NCBI GenBank assembly: GCA_905233655.1
Contig: CAJOCS010000001.1
Coordinates: 54,026 to 118,025, forward strand
DNA from: an uncultured Bacteroidales bacterium
GTDB lineage: Bacteria > Bacteroidota > Bacteroidia > Bacteroidales > UBA932
Direction: 5' to 3'
Length of the DNA: 64,000 nt
Both the position numbers and the translations under genes were made by a program. Positions 26,277-34,888 of the stretch are shown in pieces. The notes under the pieces were generated by a model. It was not told where the DNA came from and did no database searches. It worked only from the letters and a program-made list of their open reading frames with translations. The stretch's first letter is position 1. Each line of letters starts with the position of its first letter.

Positions 26277-27211
26277 TAGGAAGGTTCATCAGAGAGTGGG
26301 TGCTTCCCCTTGCCATAGTGCTGGGAATAAGCTCGTATCTCATTTACCATTTCACCCCTGCCCTAAGCCCGATAGGGCCTGTATGCCATGTGATCGCGTC
26401 CGAGGGGCAGCGCTGGGTTATAGCCCTGCTGCTATTCTTCCAGTTCGTGAAGGTCTCGCCCCACGACCTGCGCCCGTGCCGCTGGCATCTCGGGGCGATG
26501 CTGTTCCAGGTGGGGCTTTTCCTCGCCCTCGCGGCGCTCACCTTCGTGGTTCGCAGTGAAAACGGGAAAATCATTCTGGAGTGCGCCCTGCTGTGCTTTA
26601 TCTGCCCCACGGCATCGGCGGCCGGAGTCATAACGGAACGGCTCGGAGGTAAGATTTCCCAGACCGTGAGCTACCTCGTTATGATAAACGTGGTGTCTAC
26701 CCTTCTCATTCCCATGGTGATTCCGGCAATCAAGCCTTCCGAGAGCATGGGCTTCTGGACCTATGTGGGGCACATCGCCCTCCGGGTATTTCCGCTTCTG
26801 ATTCTGCCCTGCCTGTTTGCCTGGCTCATACGCTACACCACCCACAACCTGCAGCGGTGGCTGATGCGCTGGAGCCACAATTCCTTCTATATATGGGGAG
26901 TGGGACTCACCCTCGCGATGGTGCTATCCACAAGGGCGCTGGTGCTGAGCCGGCTCGGCGCCGGCACGATAGCCTGCATAGTTGCCGTATCCCTGCTGTG
27001 CTGCCTGGTGCAGTTTCTAGTAGGCCGCAGGCTCGGCGCTTCCGACACCATGACATCGCGCCAGGCCCTCGGGCAGAAAAACACCGGCTTCCTAATCTGG
27101 CTGGGATACACCTACCTCACCCCTGTGACTTCGGTGGCAGGCGGGCTGTATGCCATCTGGCAGAATCTTTTCAACAGCTACGAACTGTACAAAAAAGAAC
27201 GCGGGGCCTAG
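26273..27211 (+). CDS. bile acid:sodium symporter (BASS) family transporter
   Basis: 312 residues from ATG 26273, overlapping the YdcZ-like stop by 4 nt. It has nine to ten hydrophobic segments. Family-like blocks include ICPTASAAGVITERLGG in the middle and ALGQKNTGFLIWLGYTYLTPVTSVAGGLYAIWQN near the end, the latter matching the crossover region of BASS proteins. It probably imports an organic anion with sodium. Its third position in the guaD operon suggests co-regulation; the bile-acid name is the family label only. Confidence 0.75.
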   Translation: MIGRFIREWVLPLAIVLGISSYLIYHFTPALSPIGPVCHVIASEGQRWVIALLLFFQFVKVSPHDLRPCRWHLGAMLFQVGLFLALAALTFVVRSENGKIILECALLCFICPTASAAGVITERLGGKISQTVSYLVMINVVSTLLIPMVIPAIKPSESMGFWTYVGHIALRVFPLLILPCLFAWLIRYTTHNLQRWLMRWSHNSFYIWGVGLTLAMVLSTRALVLSRLGAGTIACIVAVSLLCCLVQFLVGRRLGASDTMTSRQALGQKNTGFLIWLGYTYLTPVTSVAGGLYAIWQNLFNSYELYKKERGA

Positions 27212-27819
27212 ATTCTGGCCTCGCGGAAAACCTCCACAATCGAAGGGAAAGTATTTTTCAGGAAAGGCGGGAGCGAGGATTTCGCCACCCAGGCCGCCTT
27301 GGTTATATCCTCTTCGCGCTGTGGCGTAAGGTTGGTGGGGTCTGTATAGAGCATGTCATACCACCAGGTGTGCTTCAGATGCCAGGTGTCGTTCCTGAGA
27401 TACACGTGGTCCGTTATGCAGATGAGGCGGCGGAGCTCCAGCTGGTCCACCCCGGTTTCTTCCTGCACCTCACGCAGGGCGCACACCTCGATGTCCTCCC
27501 CCTCCTCCTGATGGCCCTTCGGAAGGTCCCAAAGGCCGTAACGGGAAATCAGGAGATAGTCTCCCCTGCGGTTGGAAACCAGGCCTCCGGCGGCGTTCAC
27601 TTCCCTGAATTCGGAACAGATGCGGCGGTAGCTGCGCTCGATGTCGTCGGTGGGAATGTAAATGCGCTGCAGGGTGTCCTGAACCTCGAACATACGCACC
27701 AGCGCATGGATGTCCAGCTTGTCCCCGAGGTGGAATTCCACGGAGTTCGGATCGGCCAGGGCTTCTTCGTCGGGGGAGCATATTATGATGCACCTTTTCT
27801 CGAAGTATATTTTGTGCAT
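27208..27819 (-). CDS. Nudix hydrolase
   Basis: 203 residues from ATG 27819; the longer frame to 27888 overlaps the divergent promoter. A perfect Nudix box, G-x5-E-x7-REVQEE-x-G, lies in GHQEEGEDIEVCALREVQEE (about residues 117-136). The N-terminal ~90 residues (IYFEKRCIIICSPDEEALAD...) form an extra domain seen in Bacteroidota homologues. It probably hydrolyses a nucleoside diphosphate derivative; substrate not predictable. The stop overlaps the convergent BASS gene. Confidence 0.88.
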   Translation of the reverse strand: MHKIYFEKRCIIICSPDEEALADPNSVEFHLGDKLDIHALVRMFEVQDTLQRIYIPTDDIERSYRRICSEFREVNAAGGLVSNRRGDYLLISRYGLWDLPKGHQEEGEDIEVCALREVQEETGVDQLELRRLICITDHVYLRNDTWHLKHTWWYDMLYTDPTNLTPQREEDITKAAWVAKSSLPPFLKNTFPSIVEVFREARI

Positions 27820-27828
27820 AGTTTTTGC

Positions 27829-27836
27829 TATCTTTG
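27829..27836 (+). promoter_or_regulatory. -7 box for the SRPBCC-like gene
   Basis: TATCTTTG (27829-27836) matches TAnnTTTG, 23 nt before the ATG at 27860. It lies between the two divergent start codons. Confidence 0.65.
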
Positions 27837-27844
27837 TGCAGACG

Positions 27845-27852
27845 CAAATATA
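27845..27852 (-). promoter_or_regulatory. -7 box for the Nudix gene
   Basis: Minus-strand TATATTTG (27852-27845) matches the consensus, 25 nt upstream of the Nudix start. It lies only 8 nt from the opposing -7 box, so the two promoters overlap face to face. Confidence 0.6.
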
Positions 27853-27859
27853 AGCAATT

Positions 27860-28312
27860 ATGACCGAAATCGAAAGCAAACACGGCATTGTTTCCCGTCC
27901 GAGCTACGAACTATACATGTCATTCACAGACCTGCAGAACTTCCAGAAAATGCTTCCGGAAGACAAGCGGGATATGGTCAAGGCCGACTTCGACACCCTC
28001 ACGGCCACCATCCAGGGCTTTAACATAGGAGTGAAAGTGCACCAGAGAGTGCCCTATTCCCGCATCGAGCTGGTGGATTACGGCGCCCCTCTGGCCTTCC
28101 ACATCGAGCTCCACTTCGAACCCACGGTGGAGGATCCTTCCAAGACCGAATTCTGGATCAAGTCCGAGGCCGACCTCAACATAATGATGAAAATGATGCT
28201 CTCCGGCAGAATCAAAGAGGCCATGGACAAGATAGTTGACGGCCTTGTGGATGCTTCCGAAGGGCGTATGCCCGAAGGTTTCGACCCCGGGAAATGGGGT
28301 ATGAATGTTTAG
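27860..28312 (+). CDS. SRPBCC/START-like small protein
   Basis: 150 residues, soluble. The pattern of a short helix after a conserved opening (SRPSYELYMSFTDLQNFQKMLPE), a run of beta strands (ATIQGFNIGVKVHQRVPYSRIELV, LAFHIELHFEP, TEFWIKSEADLN) and a long C-terminal helix (MMKMMLSGRIKEAMDKIVDGL) fits the SRPBCC ligand-binding fold. No specific function is known. It overlaps the downstream RNA methyltransferase gene by 8 nt, so they are co-transcribed. Confidence 0.65.
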   Translation: MTEIESKHGIVSRPSYELYMSFTDLQNFQKMLPEDKRDMVKADFDTLTATIQGFNIGVKVHQRVPYSRIELVDYGAPLAFHIELHFEPTVEDPSKTEFWIKSEADLNIMMKMMLSGRIKEAMDKIVDGLVDASEGRMPEGFDPGKWGMNV

Positions 28313-29453
28313 CGGGGAATTCATATCGCTCCTTAAAGAATCCGTAGGGGAAAAACGCGCCGCAGCGGTGCTGGAAGCCCTTGGCGGAGATGCCTCCGTG
28401 AGCATTCGCCTCAACCCTTCGAAACTCCGCGAATGCCCTTTCGAAGGCGCGGAAGAAGTTCCCTGGAGCCCCTGGGGATACATTCTCGGCGAGCGGCCGA
28501 ATTTCACCCTCGACCCCCTGTTTCACGCCGGAGCCTACTATGTGCAGGATTCGTCGGCAATGATGGTGGGAGAGCTTTTCCGCCGCGTCCTTGACGGGGT
28601 GGAGCCTGGGGTGAACGTGCTGGACCTCTGTGCCGCTCCCGGCGGCAAATCCACCGACCTCGCCGCCAGCGCCAGGGAAAGGTTCGGAGACGCCTTTTCG
28701 CTTCTTTCCAACGAAGTGATGCAGAAGCGTTTCTGCATTCTCCGCGACAATCTTGACAGCTGGGGAGATCCGCGCACCGCCGTCATTTCCCGCGACCCTT
28801 CCGCCTTTGGCAGTCATCCCCTTTTCGACATTGTGCTTGCCGACGTCCCCTGCTCCGGCGAAGGCATGTTCCGCAAGGACAGCCGGGCCGTTGAGGAATG
28901 GTCGGAAGATACGGTGCGCTTCTGCGCCGCCCGCACGAGGCGCATCCTGTTGCAAAGCTGGGGAGCCCTCCGTGAAGGCGGTTTTCTGATTTACTCCACC
29001 TGTACCTTCAACCACTACGAAAACGACGACACCGTGGCCTGGATAGCTTCCGAGCTCGGGGCCTCCGTCTTTGATGCGGGGGACATCCCGGGGGTGGAAC
29101 GCACCCTGCACGGCCACATCATGCTTCCCGGACTGGTTCCAGGGGAAGGGCAGTATGCCGCAGTTCTTCGCAAAAACGGAGAGAGGGACTCTTCCCGAAG
29201 GGGCGACGCCCTTGCCTTCCCCGGAGCCCGGTGCACTGAGCCGCTTTCCCCCGACGCTCCCCGCGTGGAACTCTCCCGCGAGGATGCTCTCCGCTACCTT
29301 CACGGAGACGTGCTCAGGCTCGGAGCGGACGCTCCCATCGGCCCGGTAACCCTGTGCTTCAAGGGGCTTGCGCTGGGGCCTGGAAAGAACCTTGGCACCC
29401 GCTGCAACAACCTCTACCCCAAGGCAAAACGAATAAGAATGGATATAAGATGA
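28305..29453 (+). CDS. RNA m5C methyltransferase, NOL1/NOP2/sun (RsmB/RsmF) family
   Basis: 382 residues. The SAM-binding motif LDLCAAPGGKSTDLAA (~residue 106) and both m5C cysteines are present: motif IV DVPCSGEGMFRK and motif VI YSTCTFNHYEND. The upstream GAYYVQDSSAMM block is typical of RsmF-like rRNA enzymes, and the C-terminal ~100 residues form the short extra domain of the RsmF class. It methylates cytosine in rRNA or tRNA; the exact target cannot be read from sequence. Confidence 0.9.
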   Translation: MFSGEFISLLKESVGEKRAAAVLEALGGDASVSIRLNPSKLRECPFEGAEEVPWSPWGYILGERPNFTLDPLFHAGAYYVQDSSAMMVGELFRRVLDGVEPGVNVLDLCAAPGGKSTDLAASARERFGDAFSLLSNEVMQKRFCILRDNLDSWGDPRTAVISRDPSAFGSHPLFDIVLADVPCSGEGMFRKDSRAVEEWSEDTVRFCAARTRRILLQSWGALREGGFLIYSTCTFNHYENDDTVAWIASELGASVFDAGDIPGVERTLHGHIMLPGLVPGEGQYAAVLRKNGERDSSRRGDALAFPGARCTEPLSPDAPRVELSREDALRYLHGDVLRLGADAPIGPVTLCFKGLALGPGKNLGTRCNNLYPKAKRIRMDIR

Positions 29454-30379
29454 AACGTTCCCTCATTATACTGGCCCTTCTTCTTTGCTCCGCCCTTTCG
29501 TGGGCTCAGACAAGCCAGGAAGACTTCCTCAGGCGCTATAACAACCTCATCCAGCACGTGGGTCCCGCGGGCGTAGGCGTGGAGACACTCATCAACCACT
29601 GGGCCGAAGCCTGGCCCGACGACCCGCAGCAGCTCCTGGCCCGTTTCTCCTTCTGCTTCACGAAGAGCCGCAGCTCCAGGGTGATAATTCTGGACCAGGA
29701 CCGTTACCTCGGGAACCAGCCCCTTCTCGCCGGCACCGACTCCACCGGACGGAAGACCAATTTCTTCGAAGACTACGAGTATGACGACGACCTCTATGCC
29801 GAAGCCAATCTCGCGATAGACCGCGCGATAGCCCTCTGTCCCCTTCGTCTGGACTATCTCTTCATCAAGACCGCCGCCTCGCTCTCATACGAGAAGGAGA
29901 GCCCGGACATTACGCTCCAGAGCCTGCTTGGCATAATCCAGAGGCACTATACCGAGCATCCGCAATGGGTCTACGAGGGGCTCGACTCCGTTACCGACGA
30001 GGTGTTCGAAGCTTTCATCCAGCAATACTGCCATTCTTTCTACAGTATCGGCACCCCCTCTGCGGCCGAAGGCTTCCGCACCCTGTCCGAGACCATGCTT
30101 CGCTACAGCCGCGACAACGCCCTGTTCATGAACAACCTCGGCTCCTACCAGCTGGTCTTCAAGCACGACCACCGAAAGGCCCTGAAAATCTATAACCAGG
30201 TGCTCCGGAAGCATCCCGGCGACCTCACCGCCATCCGCAACTGCATAATCCTCGCCCGCACCGACAAGGATGTGCGCCTGGAGAAAAAATACCTTGAGAT
30301 GATGGTCCGCTATGCCGACTCGCCCACCGACAGGGCCTCGGCGGAAGCCCGTCTGAACGCTCTCAATAGCGCCCGCTGA
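29450..30379 (+). CDS. secreted TPR-like protein of unknown function
   Basis: 309 residues from ATG 29450, overlapping the methyltransferase stop by 4 nt. A Sec signal peptide (SLIILALLLCSALSWAQ) is followed by a helical mature protein. The last ~100 residues (DNALFMNNLGSYQLVFKHDHRKALKIYNQVLRKHPGDLTAI) look like tetratricopeptide repeats. Probably periplasmic. No catalytic motif is visible. Third gene of the unit begun at 27860. Confidence 0.7.
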   Translation: MKRSLIILALLLCSALSWAQTSQEDFLRRYNNLIQHVGPAGVGVETLINHWAEAWPDDPQQLLARFSFCFTKSRSSRVIILDQDRYLGNQPLLAGTDSTGRKTNFFEDYEYDDDLYAEANLAIDRAIALCPLRLDYLFIKTAASLSYEKESPDITLQSLLGIIQRHYTEHPQWVYEGLDSVTDEVFEAFIQQYCHSFYSIGTPSAAEGFRTLSETMLRYSRDNALFMNNLGSYQLVFKHDHRKALKIYNQVLRKHPGDLTAIRNCIILARTDKDVRLEKKYLEMMVRYADSPTDRASAEARLNALNSAR

Positions 30380-30440
30380 CGCTTTGTGAAACTTTTTCCG
30401 TGTGGCTACCGTATTATAAAAGTATCCAATAACGGAAGCA

Positions 30441-31490
30441 ATGAAACTTTCACAATTCAATTTCGATCTTCCCGCGGACCGAATCGCCCGGGAACCCTCT
30501 TACTGGCGTGATGAGGCACGCCTCATGGTTTTGCATAAGGACAGCGGTGAAATCGAGCACCGCATCTTCAAAGATATCATAGACTACTTCGGCAAGGGAG
30601 ACGTGTTCGTGCTCAACGACACCAAGGTCTTCCCCGCACGCCTCTACGGCAAGAAGGAAAAGACCGGGGCCGACATCATGGTCCTCCTGCTCCGCGAACT
30701 CAACCGCGAGCAGAGGCTCTGGGACGTGATTGTGGACCCTGCCAGAAAGATCCGTATCGGCAACAAACTCTATTTCGGCGAGGACGAGAGCATGGTGGCC
30801 GAGGTCATAGACAACACCACTTCCCGCGGCCGCACCCTGCGTTTCCTCTTCGACGGCCCGTACGAGGACTTCAAGGAGGCCCTTTTCGCCCTTGGAGAGC
30901 CCTACGTGCCCGAATGGGTGAAAGACAAGGTGACTCCTGAAGACAGGGAAAACTACCAGACCATCTTCGCCGCCCACGAGGGTGCGGTGAGCGCTCCCGC
31001 AGCCAGCCTGCATTTCAGCCGCGAGCTCTTCAACCGTATGATCCTGAAGGATATCGACAAGACCTTCATTACGGTTCACATGGGAATCGGCCACTTCCGC
31101 AGCGTGGATGTGGAAGACCTCTCCAAGCACAGGATGGATTCCGAACGCCTGATTATCAGCGAGGAGGCCGCCGAGAAAATCAACAGGGCCAAGAGGGGCG
31201 CCGGCAAGGTGCTCGCAGTGGGCGCAACCGTCATGAGGGGCCTGGAGACCTACGTCACCACCACCCACGAGGTGAACGCCTTCGACGGATGGACCAACAA
31301 GTTCATCTTCCCTCCCTACCAGTATTCCGTTCCGGACGCAATCGTGTCCAATTTCCATCTCCCGCAGAGCACAATGCTCATGAGCGTGGCCGCTTTCGGC
31401 GGCTATCAGAAAGTGATGGCGGCCTACGAAGAGGCCCTCAAGGAAGGCTATCGTTTCGGCCCGTACGGCGACGCTCTGCTGATAGTGTAA
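30441..31490 (+). CDS. queA: S-adenosylmethionine:tRNA ribosyltransferase-isomerase
   Basis: 349 residues, standard length. Opening FDLPADRIAREPSYWRDEARLMV, then VFVLNDTKVFPARLYGKK, and late blocks THMGIGHFRSVDVEDLSKH-like and NFHLPQSTMLMSVAAFGG are diagnostic (the first reads TVHMGIGHFRSVD). It makes epoxyqueuosine at the wobble position of tRNAs for Tyr, His, Asn and Asp. A weak promoter (TTTG at 30383-30386, TACCGTAT at 30407) precedes it. Confidence 0.96.
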   Translation: MKLSQFNFDLPADRIAREPSYWRDEARLMVLHKDSGEIEHRIFKDIIDYFGKGDVFVLNDTKVFPARLYGKKEKTGADIMVLLLRELNREQRLWDVIVDPARKIRIGNKLYFGEDESMVAEVIDNTTSRGRTLRFLFDGPYEDFKEALFALGEPYVPEWVKDKVTPEDRENYQTIFAAHEGAVSAPAASLHFSRELFNRMILKDIDKTFITVHMGIGHFRSVDVEDLSKHRMDSERLIISEEAAEKINRAKRGAGKVLAVGATVMRGLETYVTTTHEVNAFDGWTNKFIFPPYQYSVPDAIVSNFHLPQSTMLMSVAAFGGYQKVMAAYEEALKEGYRFGPYGDALLIV

Positions 31491-31585
31491 AAATACATTA
31501 CAATTTTAGTCAGGAAACAGCACATGTTGCATTGCAGCGTGTGTTGTTTTTCTTTTCCATGCTTATATTCGCCGCAAAAAAAGAT

Positions 31586-32782
31586 ATGGAAAAGAACACC
31601 GTGCCGCACGACGAACTCGCAGCCTTCTGCGCCCTCAACAAAGTTTTCGGATATGTCCCCTCCCTTGCGCTCCGCCTTATTGAAGAAAGGGGCTCCGCCA
31701 TGGCGGTTTTCCACCCTCCCCTTCCCGAGCTGCCGTCCATTCCTTCAAGAGCAGAACTCTCCGCCCAGCTTAGTGGCGGCACGCTGGAGTGGGCCGCCCG
31801 GGAGCTTAAACTCGTCAGGGAAAGCGGTGGCCGTTTCATCTGCGTTGCCGACGACGACTATCCCCAGCCGCTCCTCGAGTGCGAAGACCGCCCGCTCGGC
31901 ATTTACCTCCGCGGCAGCTCCTCCCCGGCCGAAATCTTCCAGCTGAGGCCGATGATAGGCTTTGTGGGCACCCGGGACCTCAGTCCCTACGGCCGGGAAT
32001 GGTGCAGGAAGCTGGTTTCGGCCATCGCCGAAGCCCCTGTCCGGCCGTGCATCGTAAGCGGCCTTGCTTACGGGGCCGACGCCGTGGCCCATCAGTGCGC
32101 CCTGGAGTTTGGGCTGCCCACCGTGGGCGTACTTCCGACCGGGATTGACAACGTGTATCCCTACCGTCACCAGGCGCTTGCCGACAGCATCGTGAGCTCC
32201 CCCGGCTCGGCCCTTGTCACCGATTACCCTACAGGCACGGCGCCCATCCCTATGACCTTTCTCAGACGGAACCGCATCATAGCCGGCCTGGTTTCGGCCG
32301 TGGTGGTGGTGGAATCCAAGTCGAAGGGAGGCTCTCTTATGACTGCAAAATATGCCTGCGGCTACTCCAGGGACGTGTTTGCCGTTCCCGGCCGGCTTGA
32401 TGACGAGCGCTCCGCCGGCTGCAATTCCCTAATCGCAAACAACATGGCTCAGATTGTGAGCTCCCCCGAAGAGCTGGTTTCCAGGCTCGGTCTCGGCTCC
32501 GGTCCTCGCTACCGTTCCCCCGGCGGCTCCTGGGCCGTCTCACCCCATCCCCGCCCGAGAACTCTGGACGAGAGGCTGACAGACAAATATGGAGAAGGGT
32601 CTGTGATGAGGCGGATAGGATTGGCCGTTAAGGAACACCGAGGGATAACCCTGGACGAACTCTGCGGCCAGCTCGGCCTCCCCTACTCCGAGCTGGTTTC
32701 GGCCGTGATAACCATGGAAATGGACGGCGTGCTCCGTACCGACATCCTCCGCCGCTGCGCCCTCACCCCCGCCTATGCCTAA
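31586..32782 (+). CDS. dprA: DNA-processing protein DprA
   Basis: 398 residues from ATG 31586. A second in-frame ATG at 31559 is possible, but a -7-like TATATTCG lies just after it, favouring 31586. The Rossmann-like core is clear: MIGFVGTRDLSPYG, VSGLAYGADAVAHQCALE, VGVLPTGIDNVYPYRH, RRNRIIAGLVSAVVVVES and FAVPGRLDDERSAGCN. A C-terminal winged-helix region (ITLDELCGQLGLPYSELVSAVITMEMDG) follows. It loads RecA on incoming single-stranded DNA during natural transformation. Confidence 0.94.
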   Translation: MEKNTVPHDELAAFCALNKVFGYVPSLALRLIEERGSAMAVFHPPLPELPSIPSRAELSAQLSGGTLEWAARELKLVRESGGRFICVADDDYPQPLLECEDRPLGIYLRGSSSPAEIFQLRPMIGFVGTRDLSPYGREWCRKLVSAIAEAPVRPCIVSGLAYGADAVAHQCALEFGLPTVGVLPTGIDNVYPYRHQALADSIVSSPGSALVTDYPTGTAPIPMTFLRRNRIIAGLVSAVVVVESKSKGGSLMTAKYACGYSRDVFAVPGRLDDERSAGCNSLIANNMAQIVSSPEELVSRLGLGSGPRYRSPGGSWAVSPHPRPRTLDERLTDKYGEGSVMRRIGLAVKEHRGITLDELCGQLGLPYSELVSAVITMEMDGVLRTDILRRCALTPAYA

Positions 32783-32786
32783 ACCA

Positions 32787-32817
32787 TCCCGGGGAAGGTC
32801 TCATTTTAGCCCCGGGA
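32787..32817. repeat. 8-bp perfect inverted repeat between dprA and tatD
   Basis: TCCCGGGG (32787-32794) and CCCCGGGA (32810-32817) flank a 15-nt loop that itself offers a competing AGGTC/GACCT pairing. It sits 5 nt after the dprA stop, with no T-tract, and may be a weak or factor-assisted terminator. Confidence 0.5.
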
Positions 32818-32873
32818 CCTGGTCCAGAGAAGGAACTTGGGTAAAGGGAGATAAAGTGAAAAAGGAATAAATG

Positions 32874-32905
32874 TTCGGAAAGGTGGGGAAAATTTGTTAC
32901 ATTTG
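32874..32905 (+). promoter_or_regulatory. promoter of tatD-ansA, leaderless spacing
   Basis: TTCG (32874-32877), a 20-nt spacer and TACATTTG (32898-32905). The -7 box ends 4 nt before the tatD ATG, so transcription would start at or next to the start codon. Confidence 0.6.
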
Positions 32906-32909
32906 TCTT

Positions 32910-33764
32910 ATGTTTGTGGACACTCATACTCACCTGTATGACCAGTGGCTCCGTCCGGAAGAGGAGGGGGACGCACAGGGCGGGCAGGCTGCCGCTAAGG
33001 AAGAGACGAGACGGAGGGCGGACGAGGCCGTGCAGAGGGCCCTGGAGGCCGGTGTGGGAAAGATGATACAGGCCGATGTGGACTCCCGCGAAAGGCCGCT
33101 GATGTGGGAAATCGGGAACCGTTATCCCGGAGTGGTCTGGGAAATGCTGGGGCTCTATCCCGGCTCGGTGGACGAAAACTGGCGGGACGGGCTGGACCTG
33201 GTCCACAGCCTTGCCGAAGGAACCTCCCGGCCGGGCTGGTTTGACCGGAACAGGGTGGTAGCCATCGGAGAAATAGGGCTTGACTACCACGAGGGGACGG
33301 AGTTCGCCCTGGAGCAGAAAGAGGCGCTGAGGCTTCAGCTGGAGCTGGCCGCAAAGATGAACCTTCCGGTCAACATCCACCTCAGGGATGCCTGGGAGGA
33401 CTTTTTCGCAATGCTGAAAGACTGCTCGCATCTGAACCTAAGGGGAAACCTGCACTGCTTCACGGCGAGTTATGAAATCTATGAAAGGGCCAACCGATAC
33501 GGGGATTTTTCGCTGGGAATCGGCGGCGTGGTGACTTTCAAAAACGCCTCGCTGGCAAAAACCCTGGAGCGAATTCCCATCGGGAAAATCCTGCTCGAGA
33601 CCGACGCACCCTATCTCGCTCCGGTTCCGTTCAGGGGCCGTCAGAACGAAAGTTCATATCTGCCCCTGATTGCCGCAAAAGTGGCGGAAATCAAGGGTTT
33701 GAGTCTCGCCCAGACAGAGCAGGCTACCACAGAAAACGCATTGAAACTATTCTCAATAGAATGA
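32910..33764 (+). CDS. tatD: TatD-family metal-dependent deoxyribonuclease
   Basis: 284 residues from ATG 32910. This start is fixed by the N-terminal metal motif FVDTHTHLYD; the frame to 32871 would run through the promoter. Other metal-site blocks are IGEIGLDYHEG, PVNIHLRDAWED and ETDAPYLAPVPFRGRQNE. The family has 3'-5' exonuclease or phosphoesterase activity. The segment ~residues 15-45 is longer and more charged than in E. coli TatD. It overlaps ansA by 4 nt. Confidence 0.92.
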   Translation: MFVDTHTHLYDQWLRPEEEGDAQGGQAAAKEETRRRADEAVQRALEAGVGKMIQADVDSRERPLMWEIGNRYPGVVWEMLGLYPGSVDENWRDGLDLVHSLAEGTSRPGWFDRNRVVAIGEIGLDYHEGTEFALEQKEALRLQLELAAKMNLPVNIHLRDAWEDFFAMLKDCSHLNLRGNLHCFTASYEIYERANRYGDFSLGIGGVVTFKNASLAKTLERIPIGKILLETDAPYLAPVPFRGRQNESSYLPLIAAKVAEIKGLSLAQTEQATTENALKLFSIE

Positions 33765-34792
33765 AAGCATCCATACTCATCATCTACACCGGAGGCACCA
33801 TCGGCATGAAACAGGACCCGGTGGACGGAGCCCTGAGACCGTTCGACTTCAGTCAGATTCTGGAGGAAGTGCCCGAGCTGGCGAAGTTCGCGGTAAAGAT
33901 TGACTCATACACCTTCGACCCCCTGATCGACTCCTCCGACGTGGAGCCGTCGCTGTGGGTGTCGCTGGCCGAACTCATAAAAGAACGCTATGAGCAGTAC
34001 GACGGCTTCGTCATCCTGCACGGGACCGACACCATGGCATACAGCGCATCGGCCCTGAGCTTCATGCTGAAGAACCTCACCAAACCGGTGGTGTTCACCG
34101 GGAGCCAGCTGCCAATCGGCGTACCGCGCACCGACGGTAAGGAAAACCTCATAGGTGCGGTGGAGATTGCATCGGCAATGGATGCATCCTCCCATGCGAT
34201 GGTTCCGGAAGTGACCATCTTCTTCGATTCGCTGCTGCTTCGGGGAAACCGGGCCACGAAATACAGCGCCGAGGCTTTCGACGCCTTCACTTCGCCCGAC
34301 TGCCCGCCTCTGGCAAAGGCCGGAATACGCATCCGTTACGACCGCTCCGTCATCCACTACCCGGAAGACTGGGACGCCCCGCTCCAGGTGCAGACCCATC
34401 TCGATACCCGAGTGGGAATCCTCAAGATTCATCCCGGAATAACGCCCGCCGTAGCACGATACTTCCTCTGCGCACCGGAGATAAGGGCCGTTATTCTGGA
34501 AACCTACGGTTCGGGCAATGCGCTTTCCAGGGAATGGTTCCTGGAGATTGTGCGGGAAGCGGACCATATGGGAAAGATTCTGCTGAACGTAACGCAGTGT
34601 AAATCAGGTACTGTGAACATGGATTTATATGCCACGGGGAAATCCCTCAAGAAACAGGGCGTGGTGTCCGGTTACGATTCCACCACCGAAGCCGCCCTTG
34701 GAAAGCTCTTCTCGCTGATGGGCCTCAGCGACAACAACCAGTGGGTAAAAGAGATGCTTGACAGGGACCTGCGGGGCGAAATCAGCAAATAA
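33761..34792 (+). CDS. ansA: type I L-asparaginase, cytoplasmic
   Basis: 343 residues, no signal peptide. Motifs are ILIIYTGGTIGMKQD with the first catalytic Thr and FVILHGTDTMAYSASAL with the Thr-Asp pair. The longer C-terminus with IRAVILETYGSGNALS and VTQCKSGTVNMDLYATGKSL fits the AnsA/type I group, as does the cytosolic location. It hydrolyses asparagine to aspartate and ammonia inside the cell. It is the second asparaginase in the window and is in an operon with tatD rather than with transport genes. Confidence 0.93.
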   Translation: MKASILIIYTGGTIGMKQDPVDGALRPFDFSQILEEVPELAKFAVKIDSYTFDPLIDSSDVEPSLWVSLAELIKERYEQYDGFVILHGTDTMAYSASALSFMLKNLTKPVVFTGSQLPIGVPRTDGKENLIGAVEIASAMDASSHAMVPEVTIFFDSLLLRGNRATKYSAEAFDAFTSPDCPPLAKAGIRIRYDRSVIHYPEDWDAPLQVQTHLDTRVGILKIHPGITPAVARYFLCAPEIRAVILETYGSGNALSREWFLEIVREADHMGKILLNVTQCKSGTVNMDLYATGKSLKKQGVVSGYDSTTEAALGKLFSLMGLSDNNQWVKEMLDRDLRGEISK

Positions 34793-34888
34793 ATTGTTGT
34801 GTTTTGAAAATTTATTGCTAAATTGCACGACCAAAGGGAAAAATTATTAACAACTAATTCAATTTATAACTAACTCACAAAAACTACT

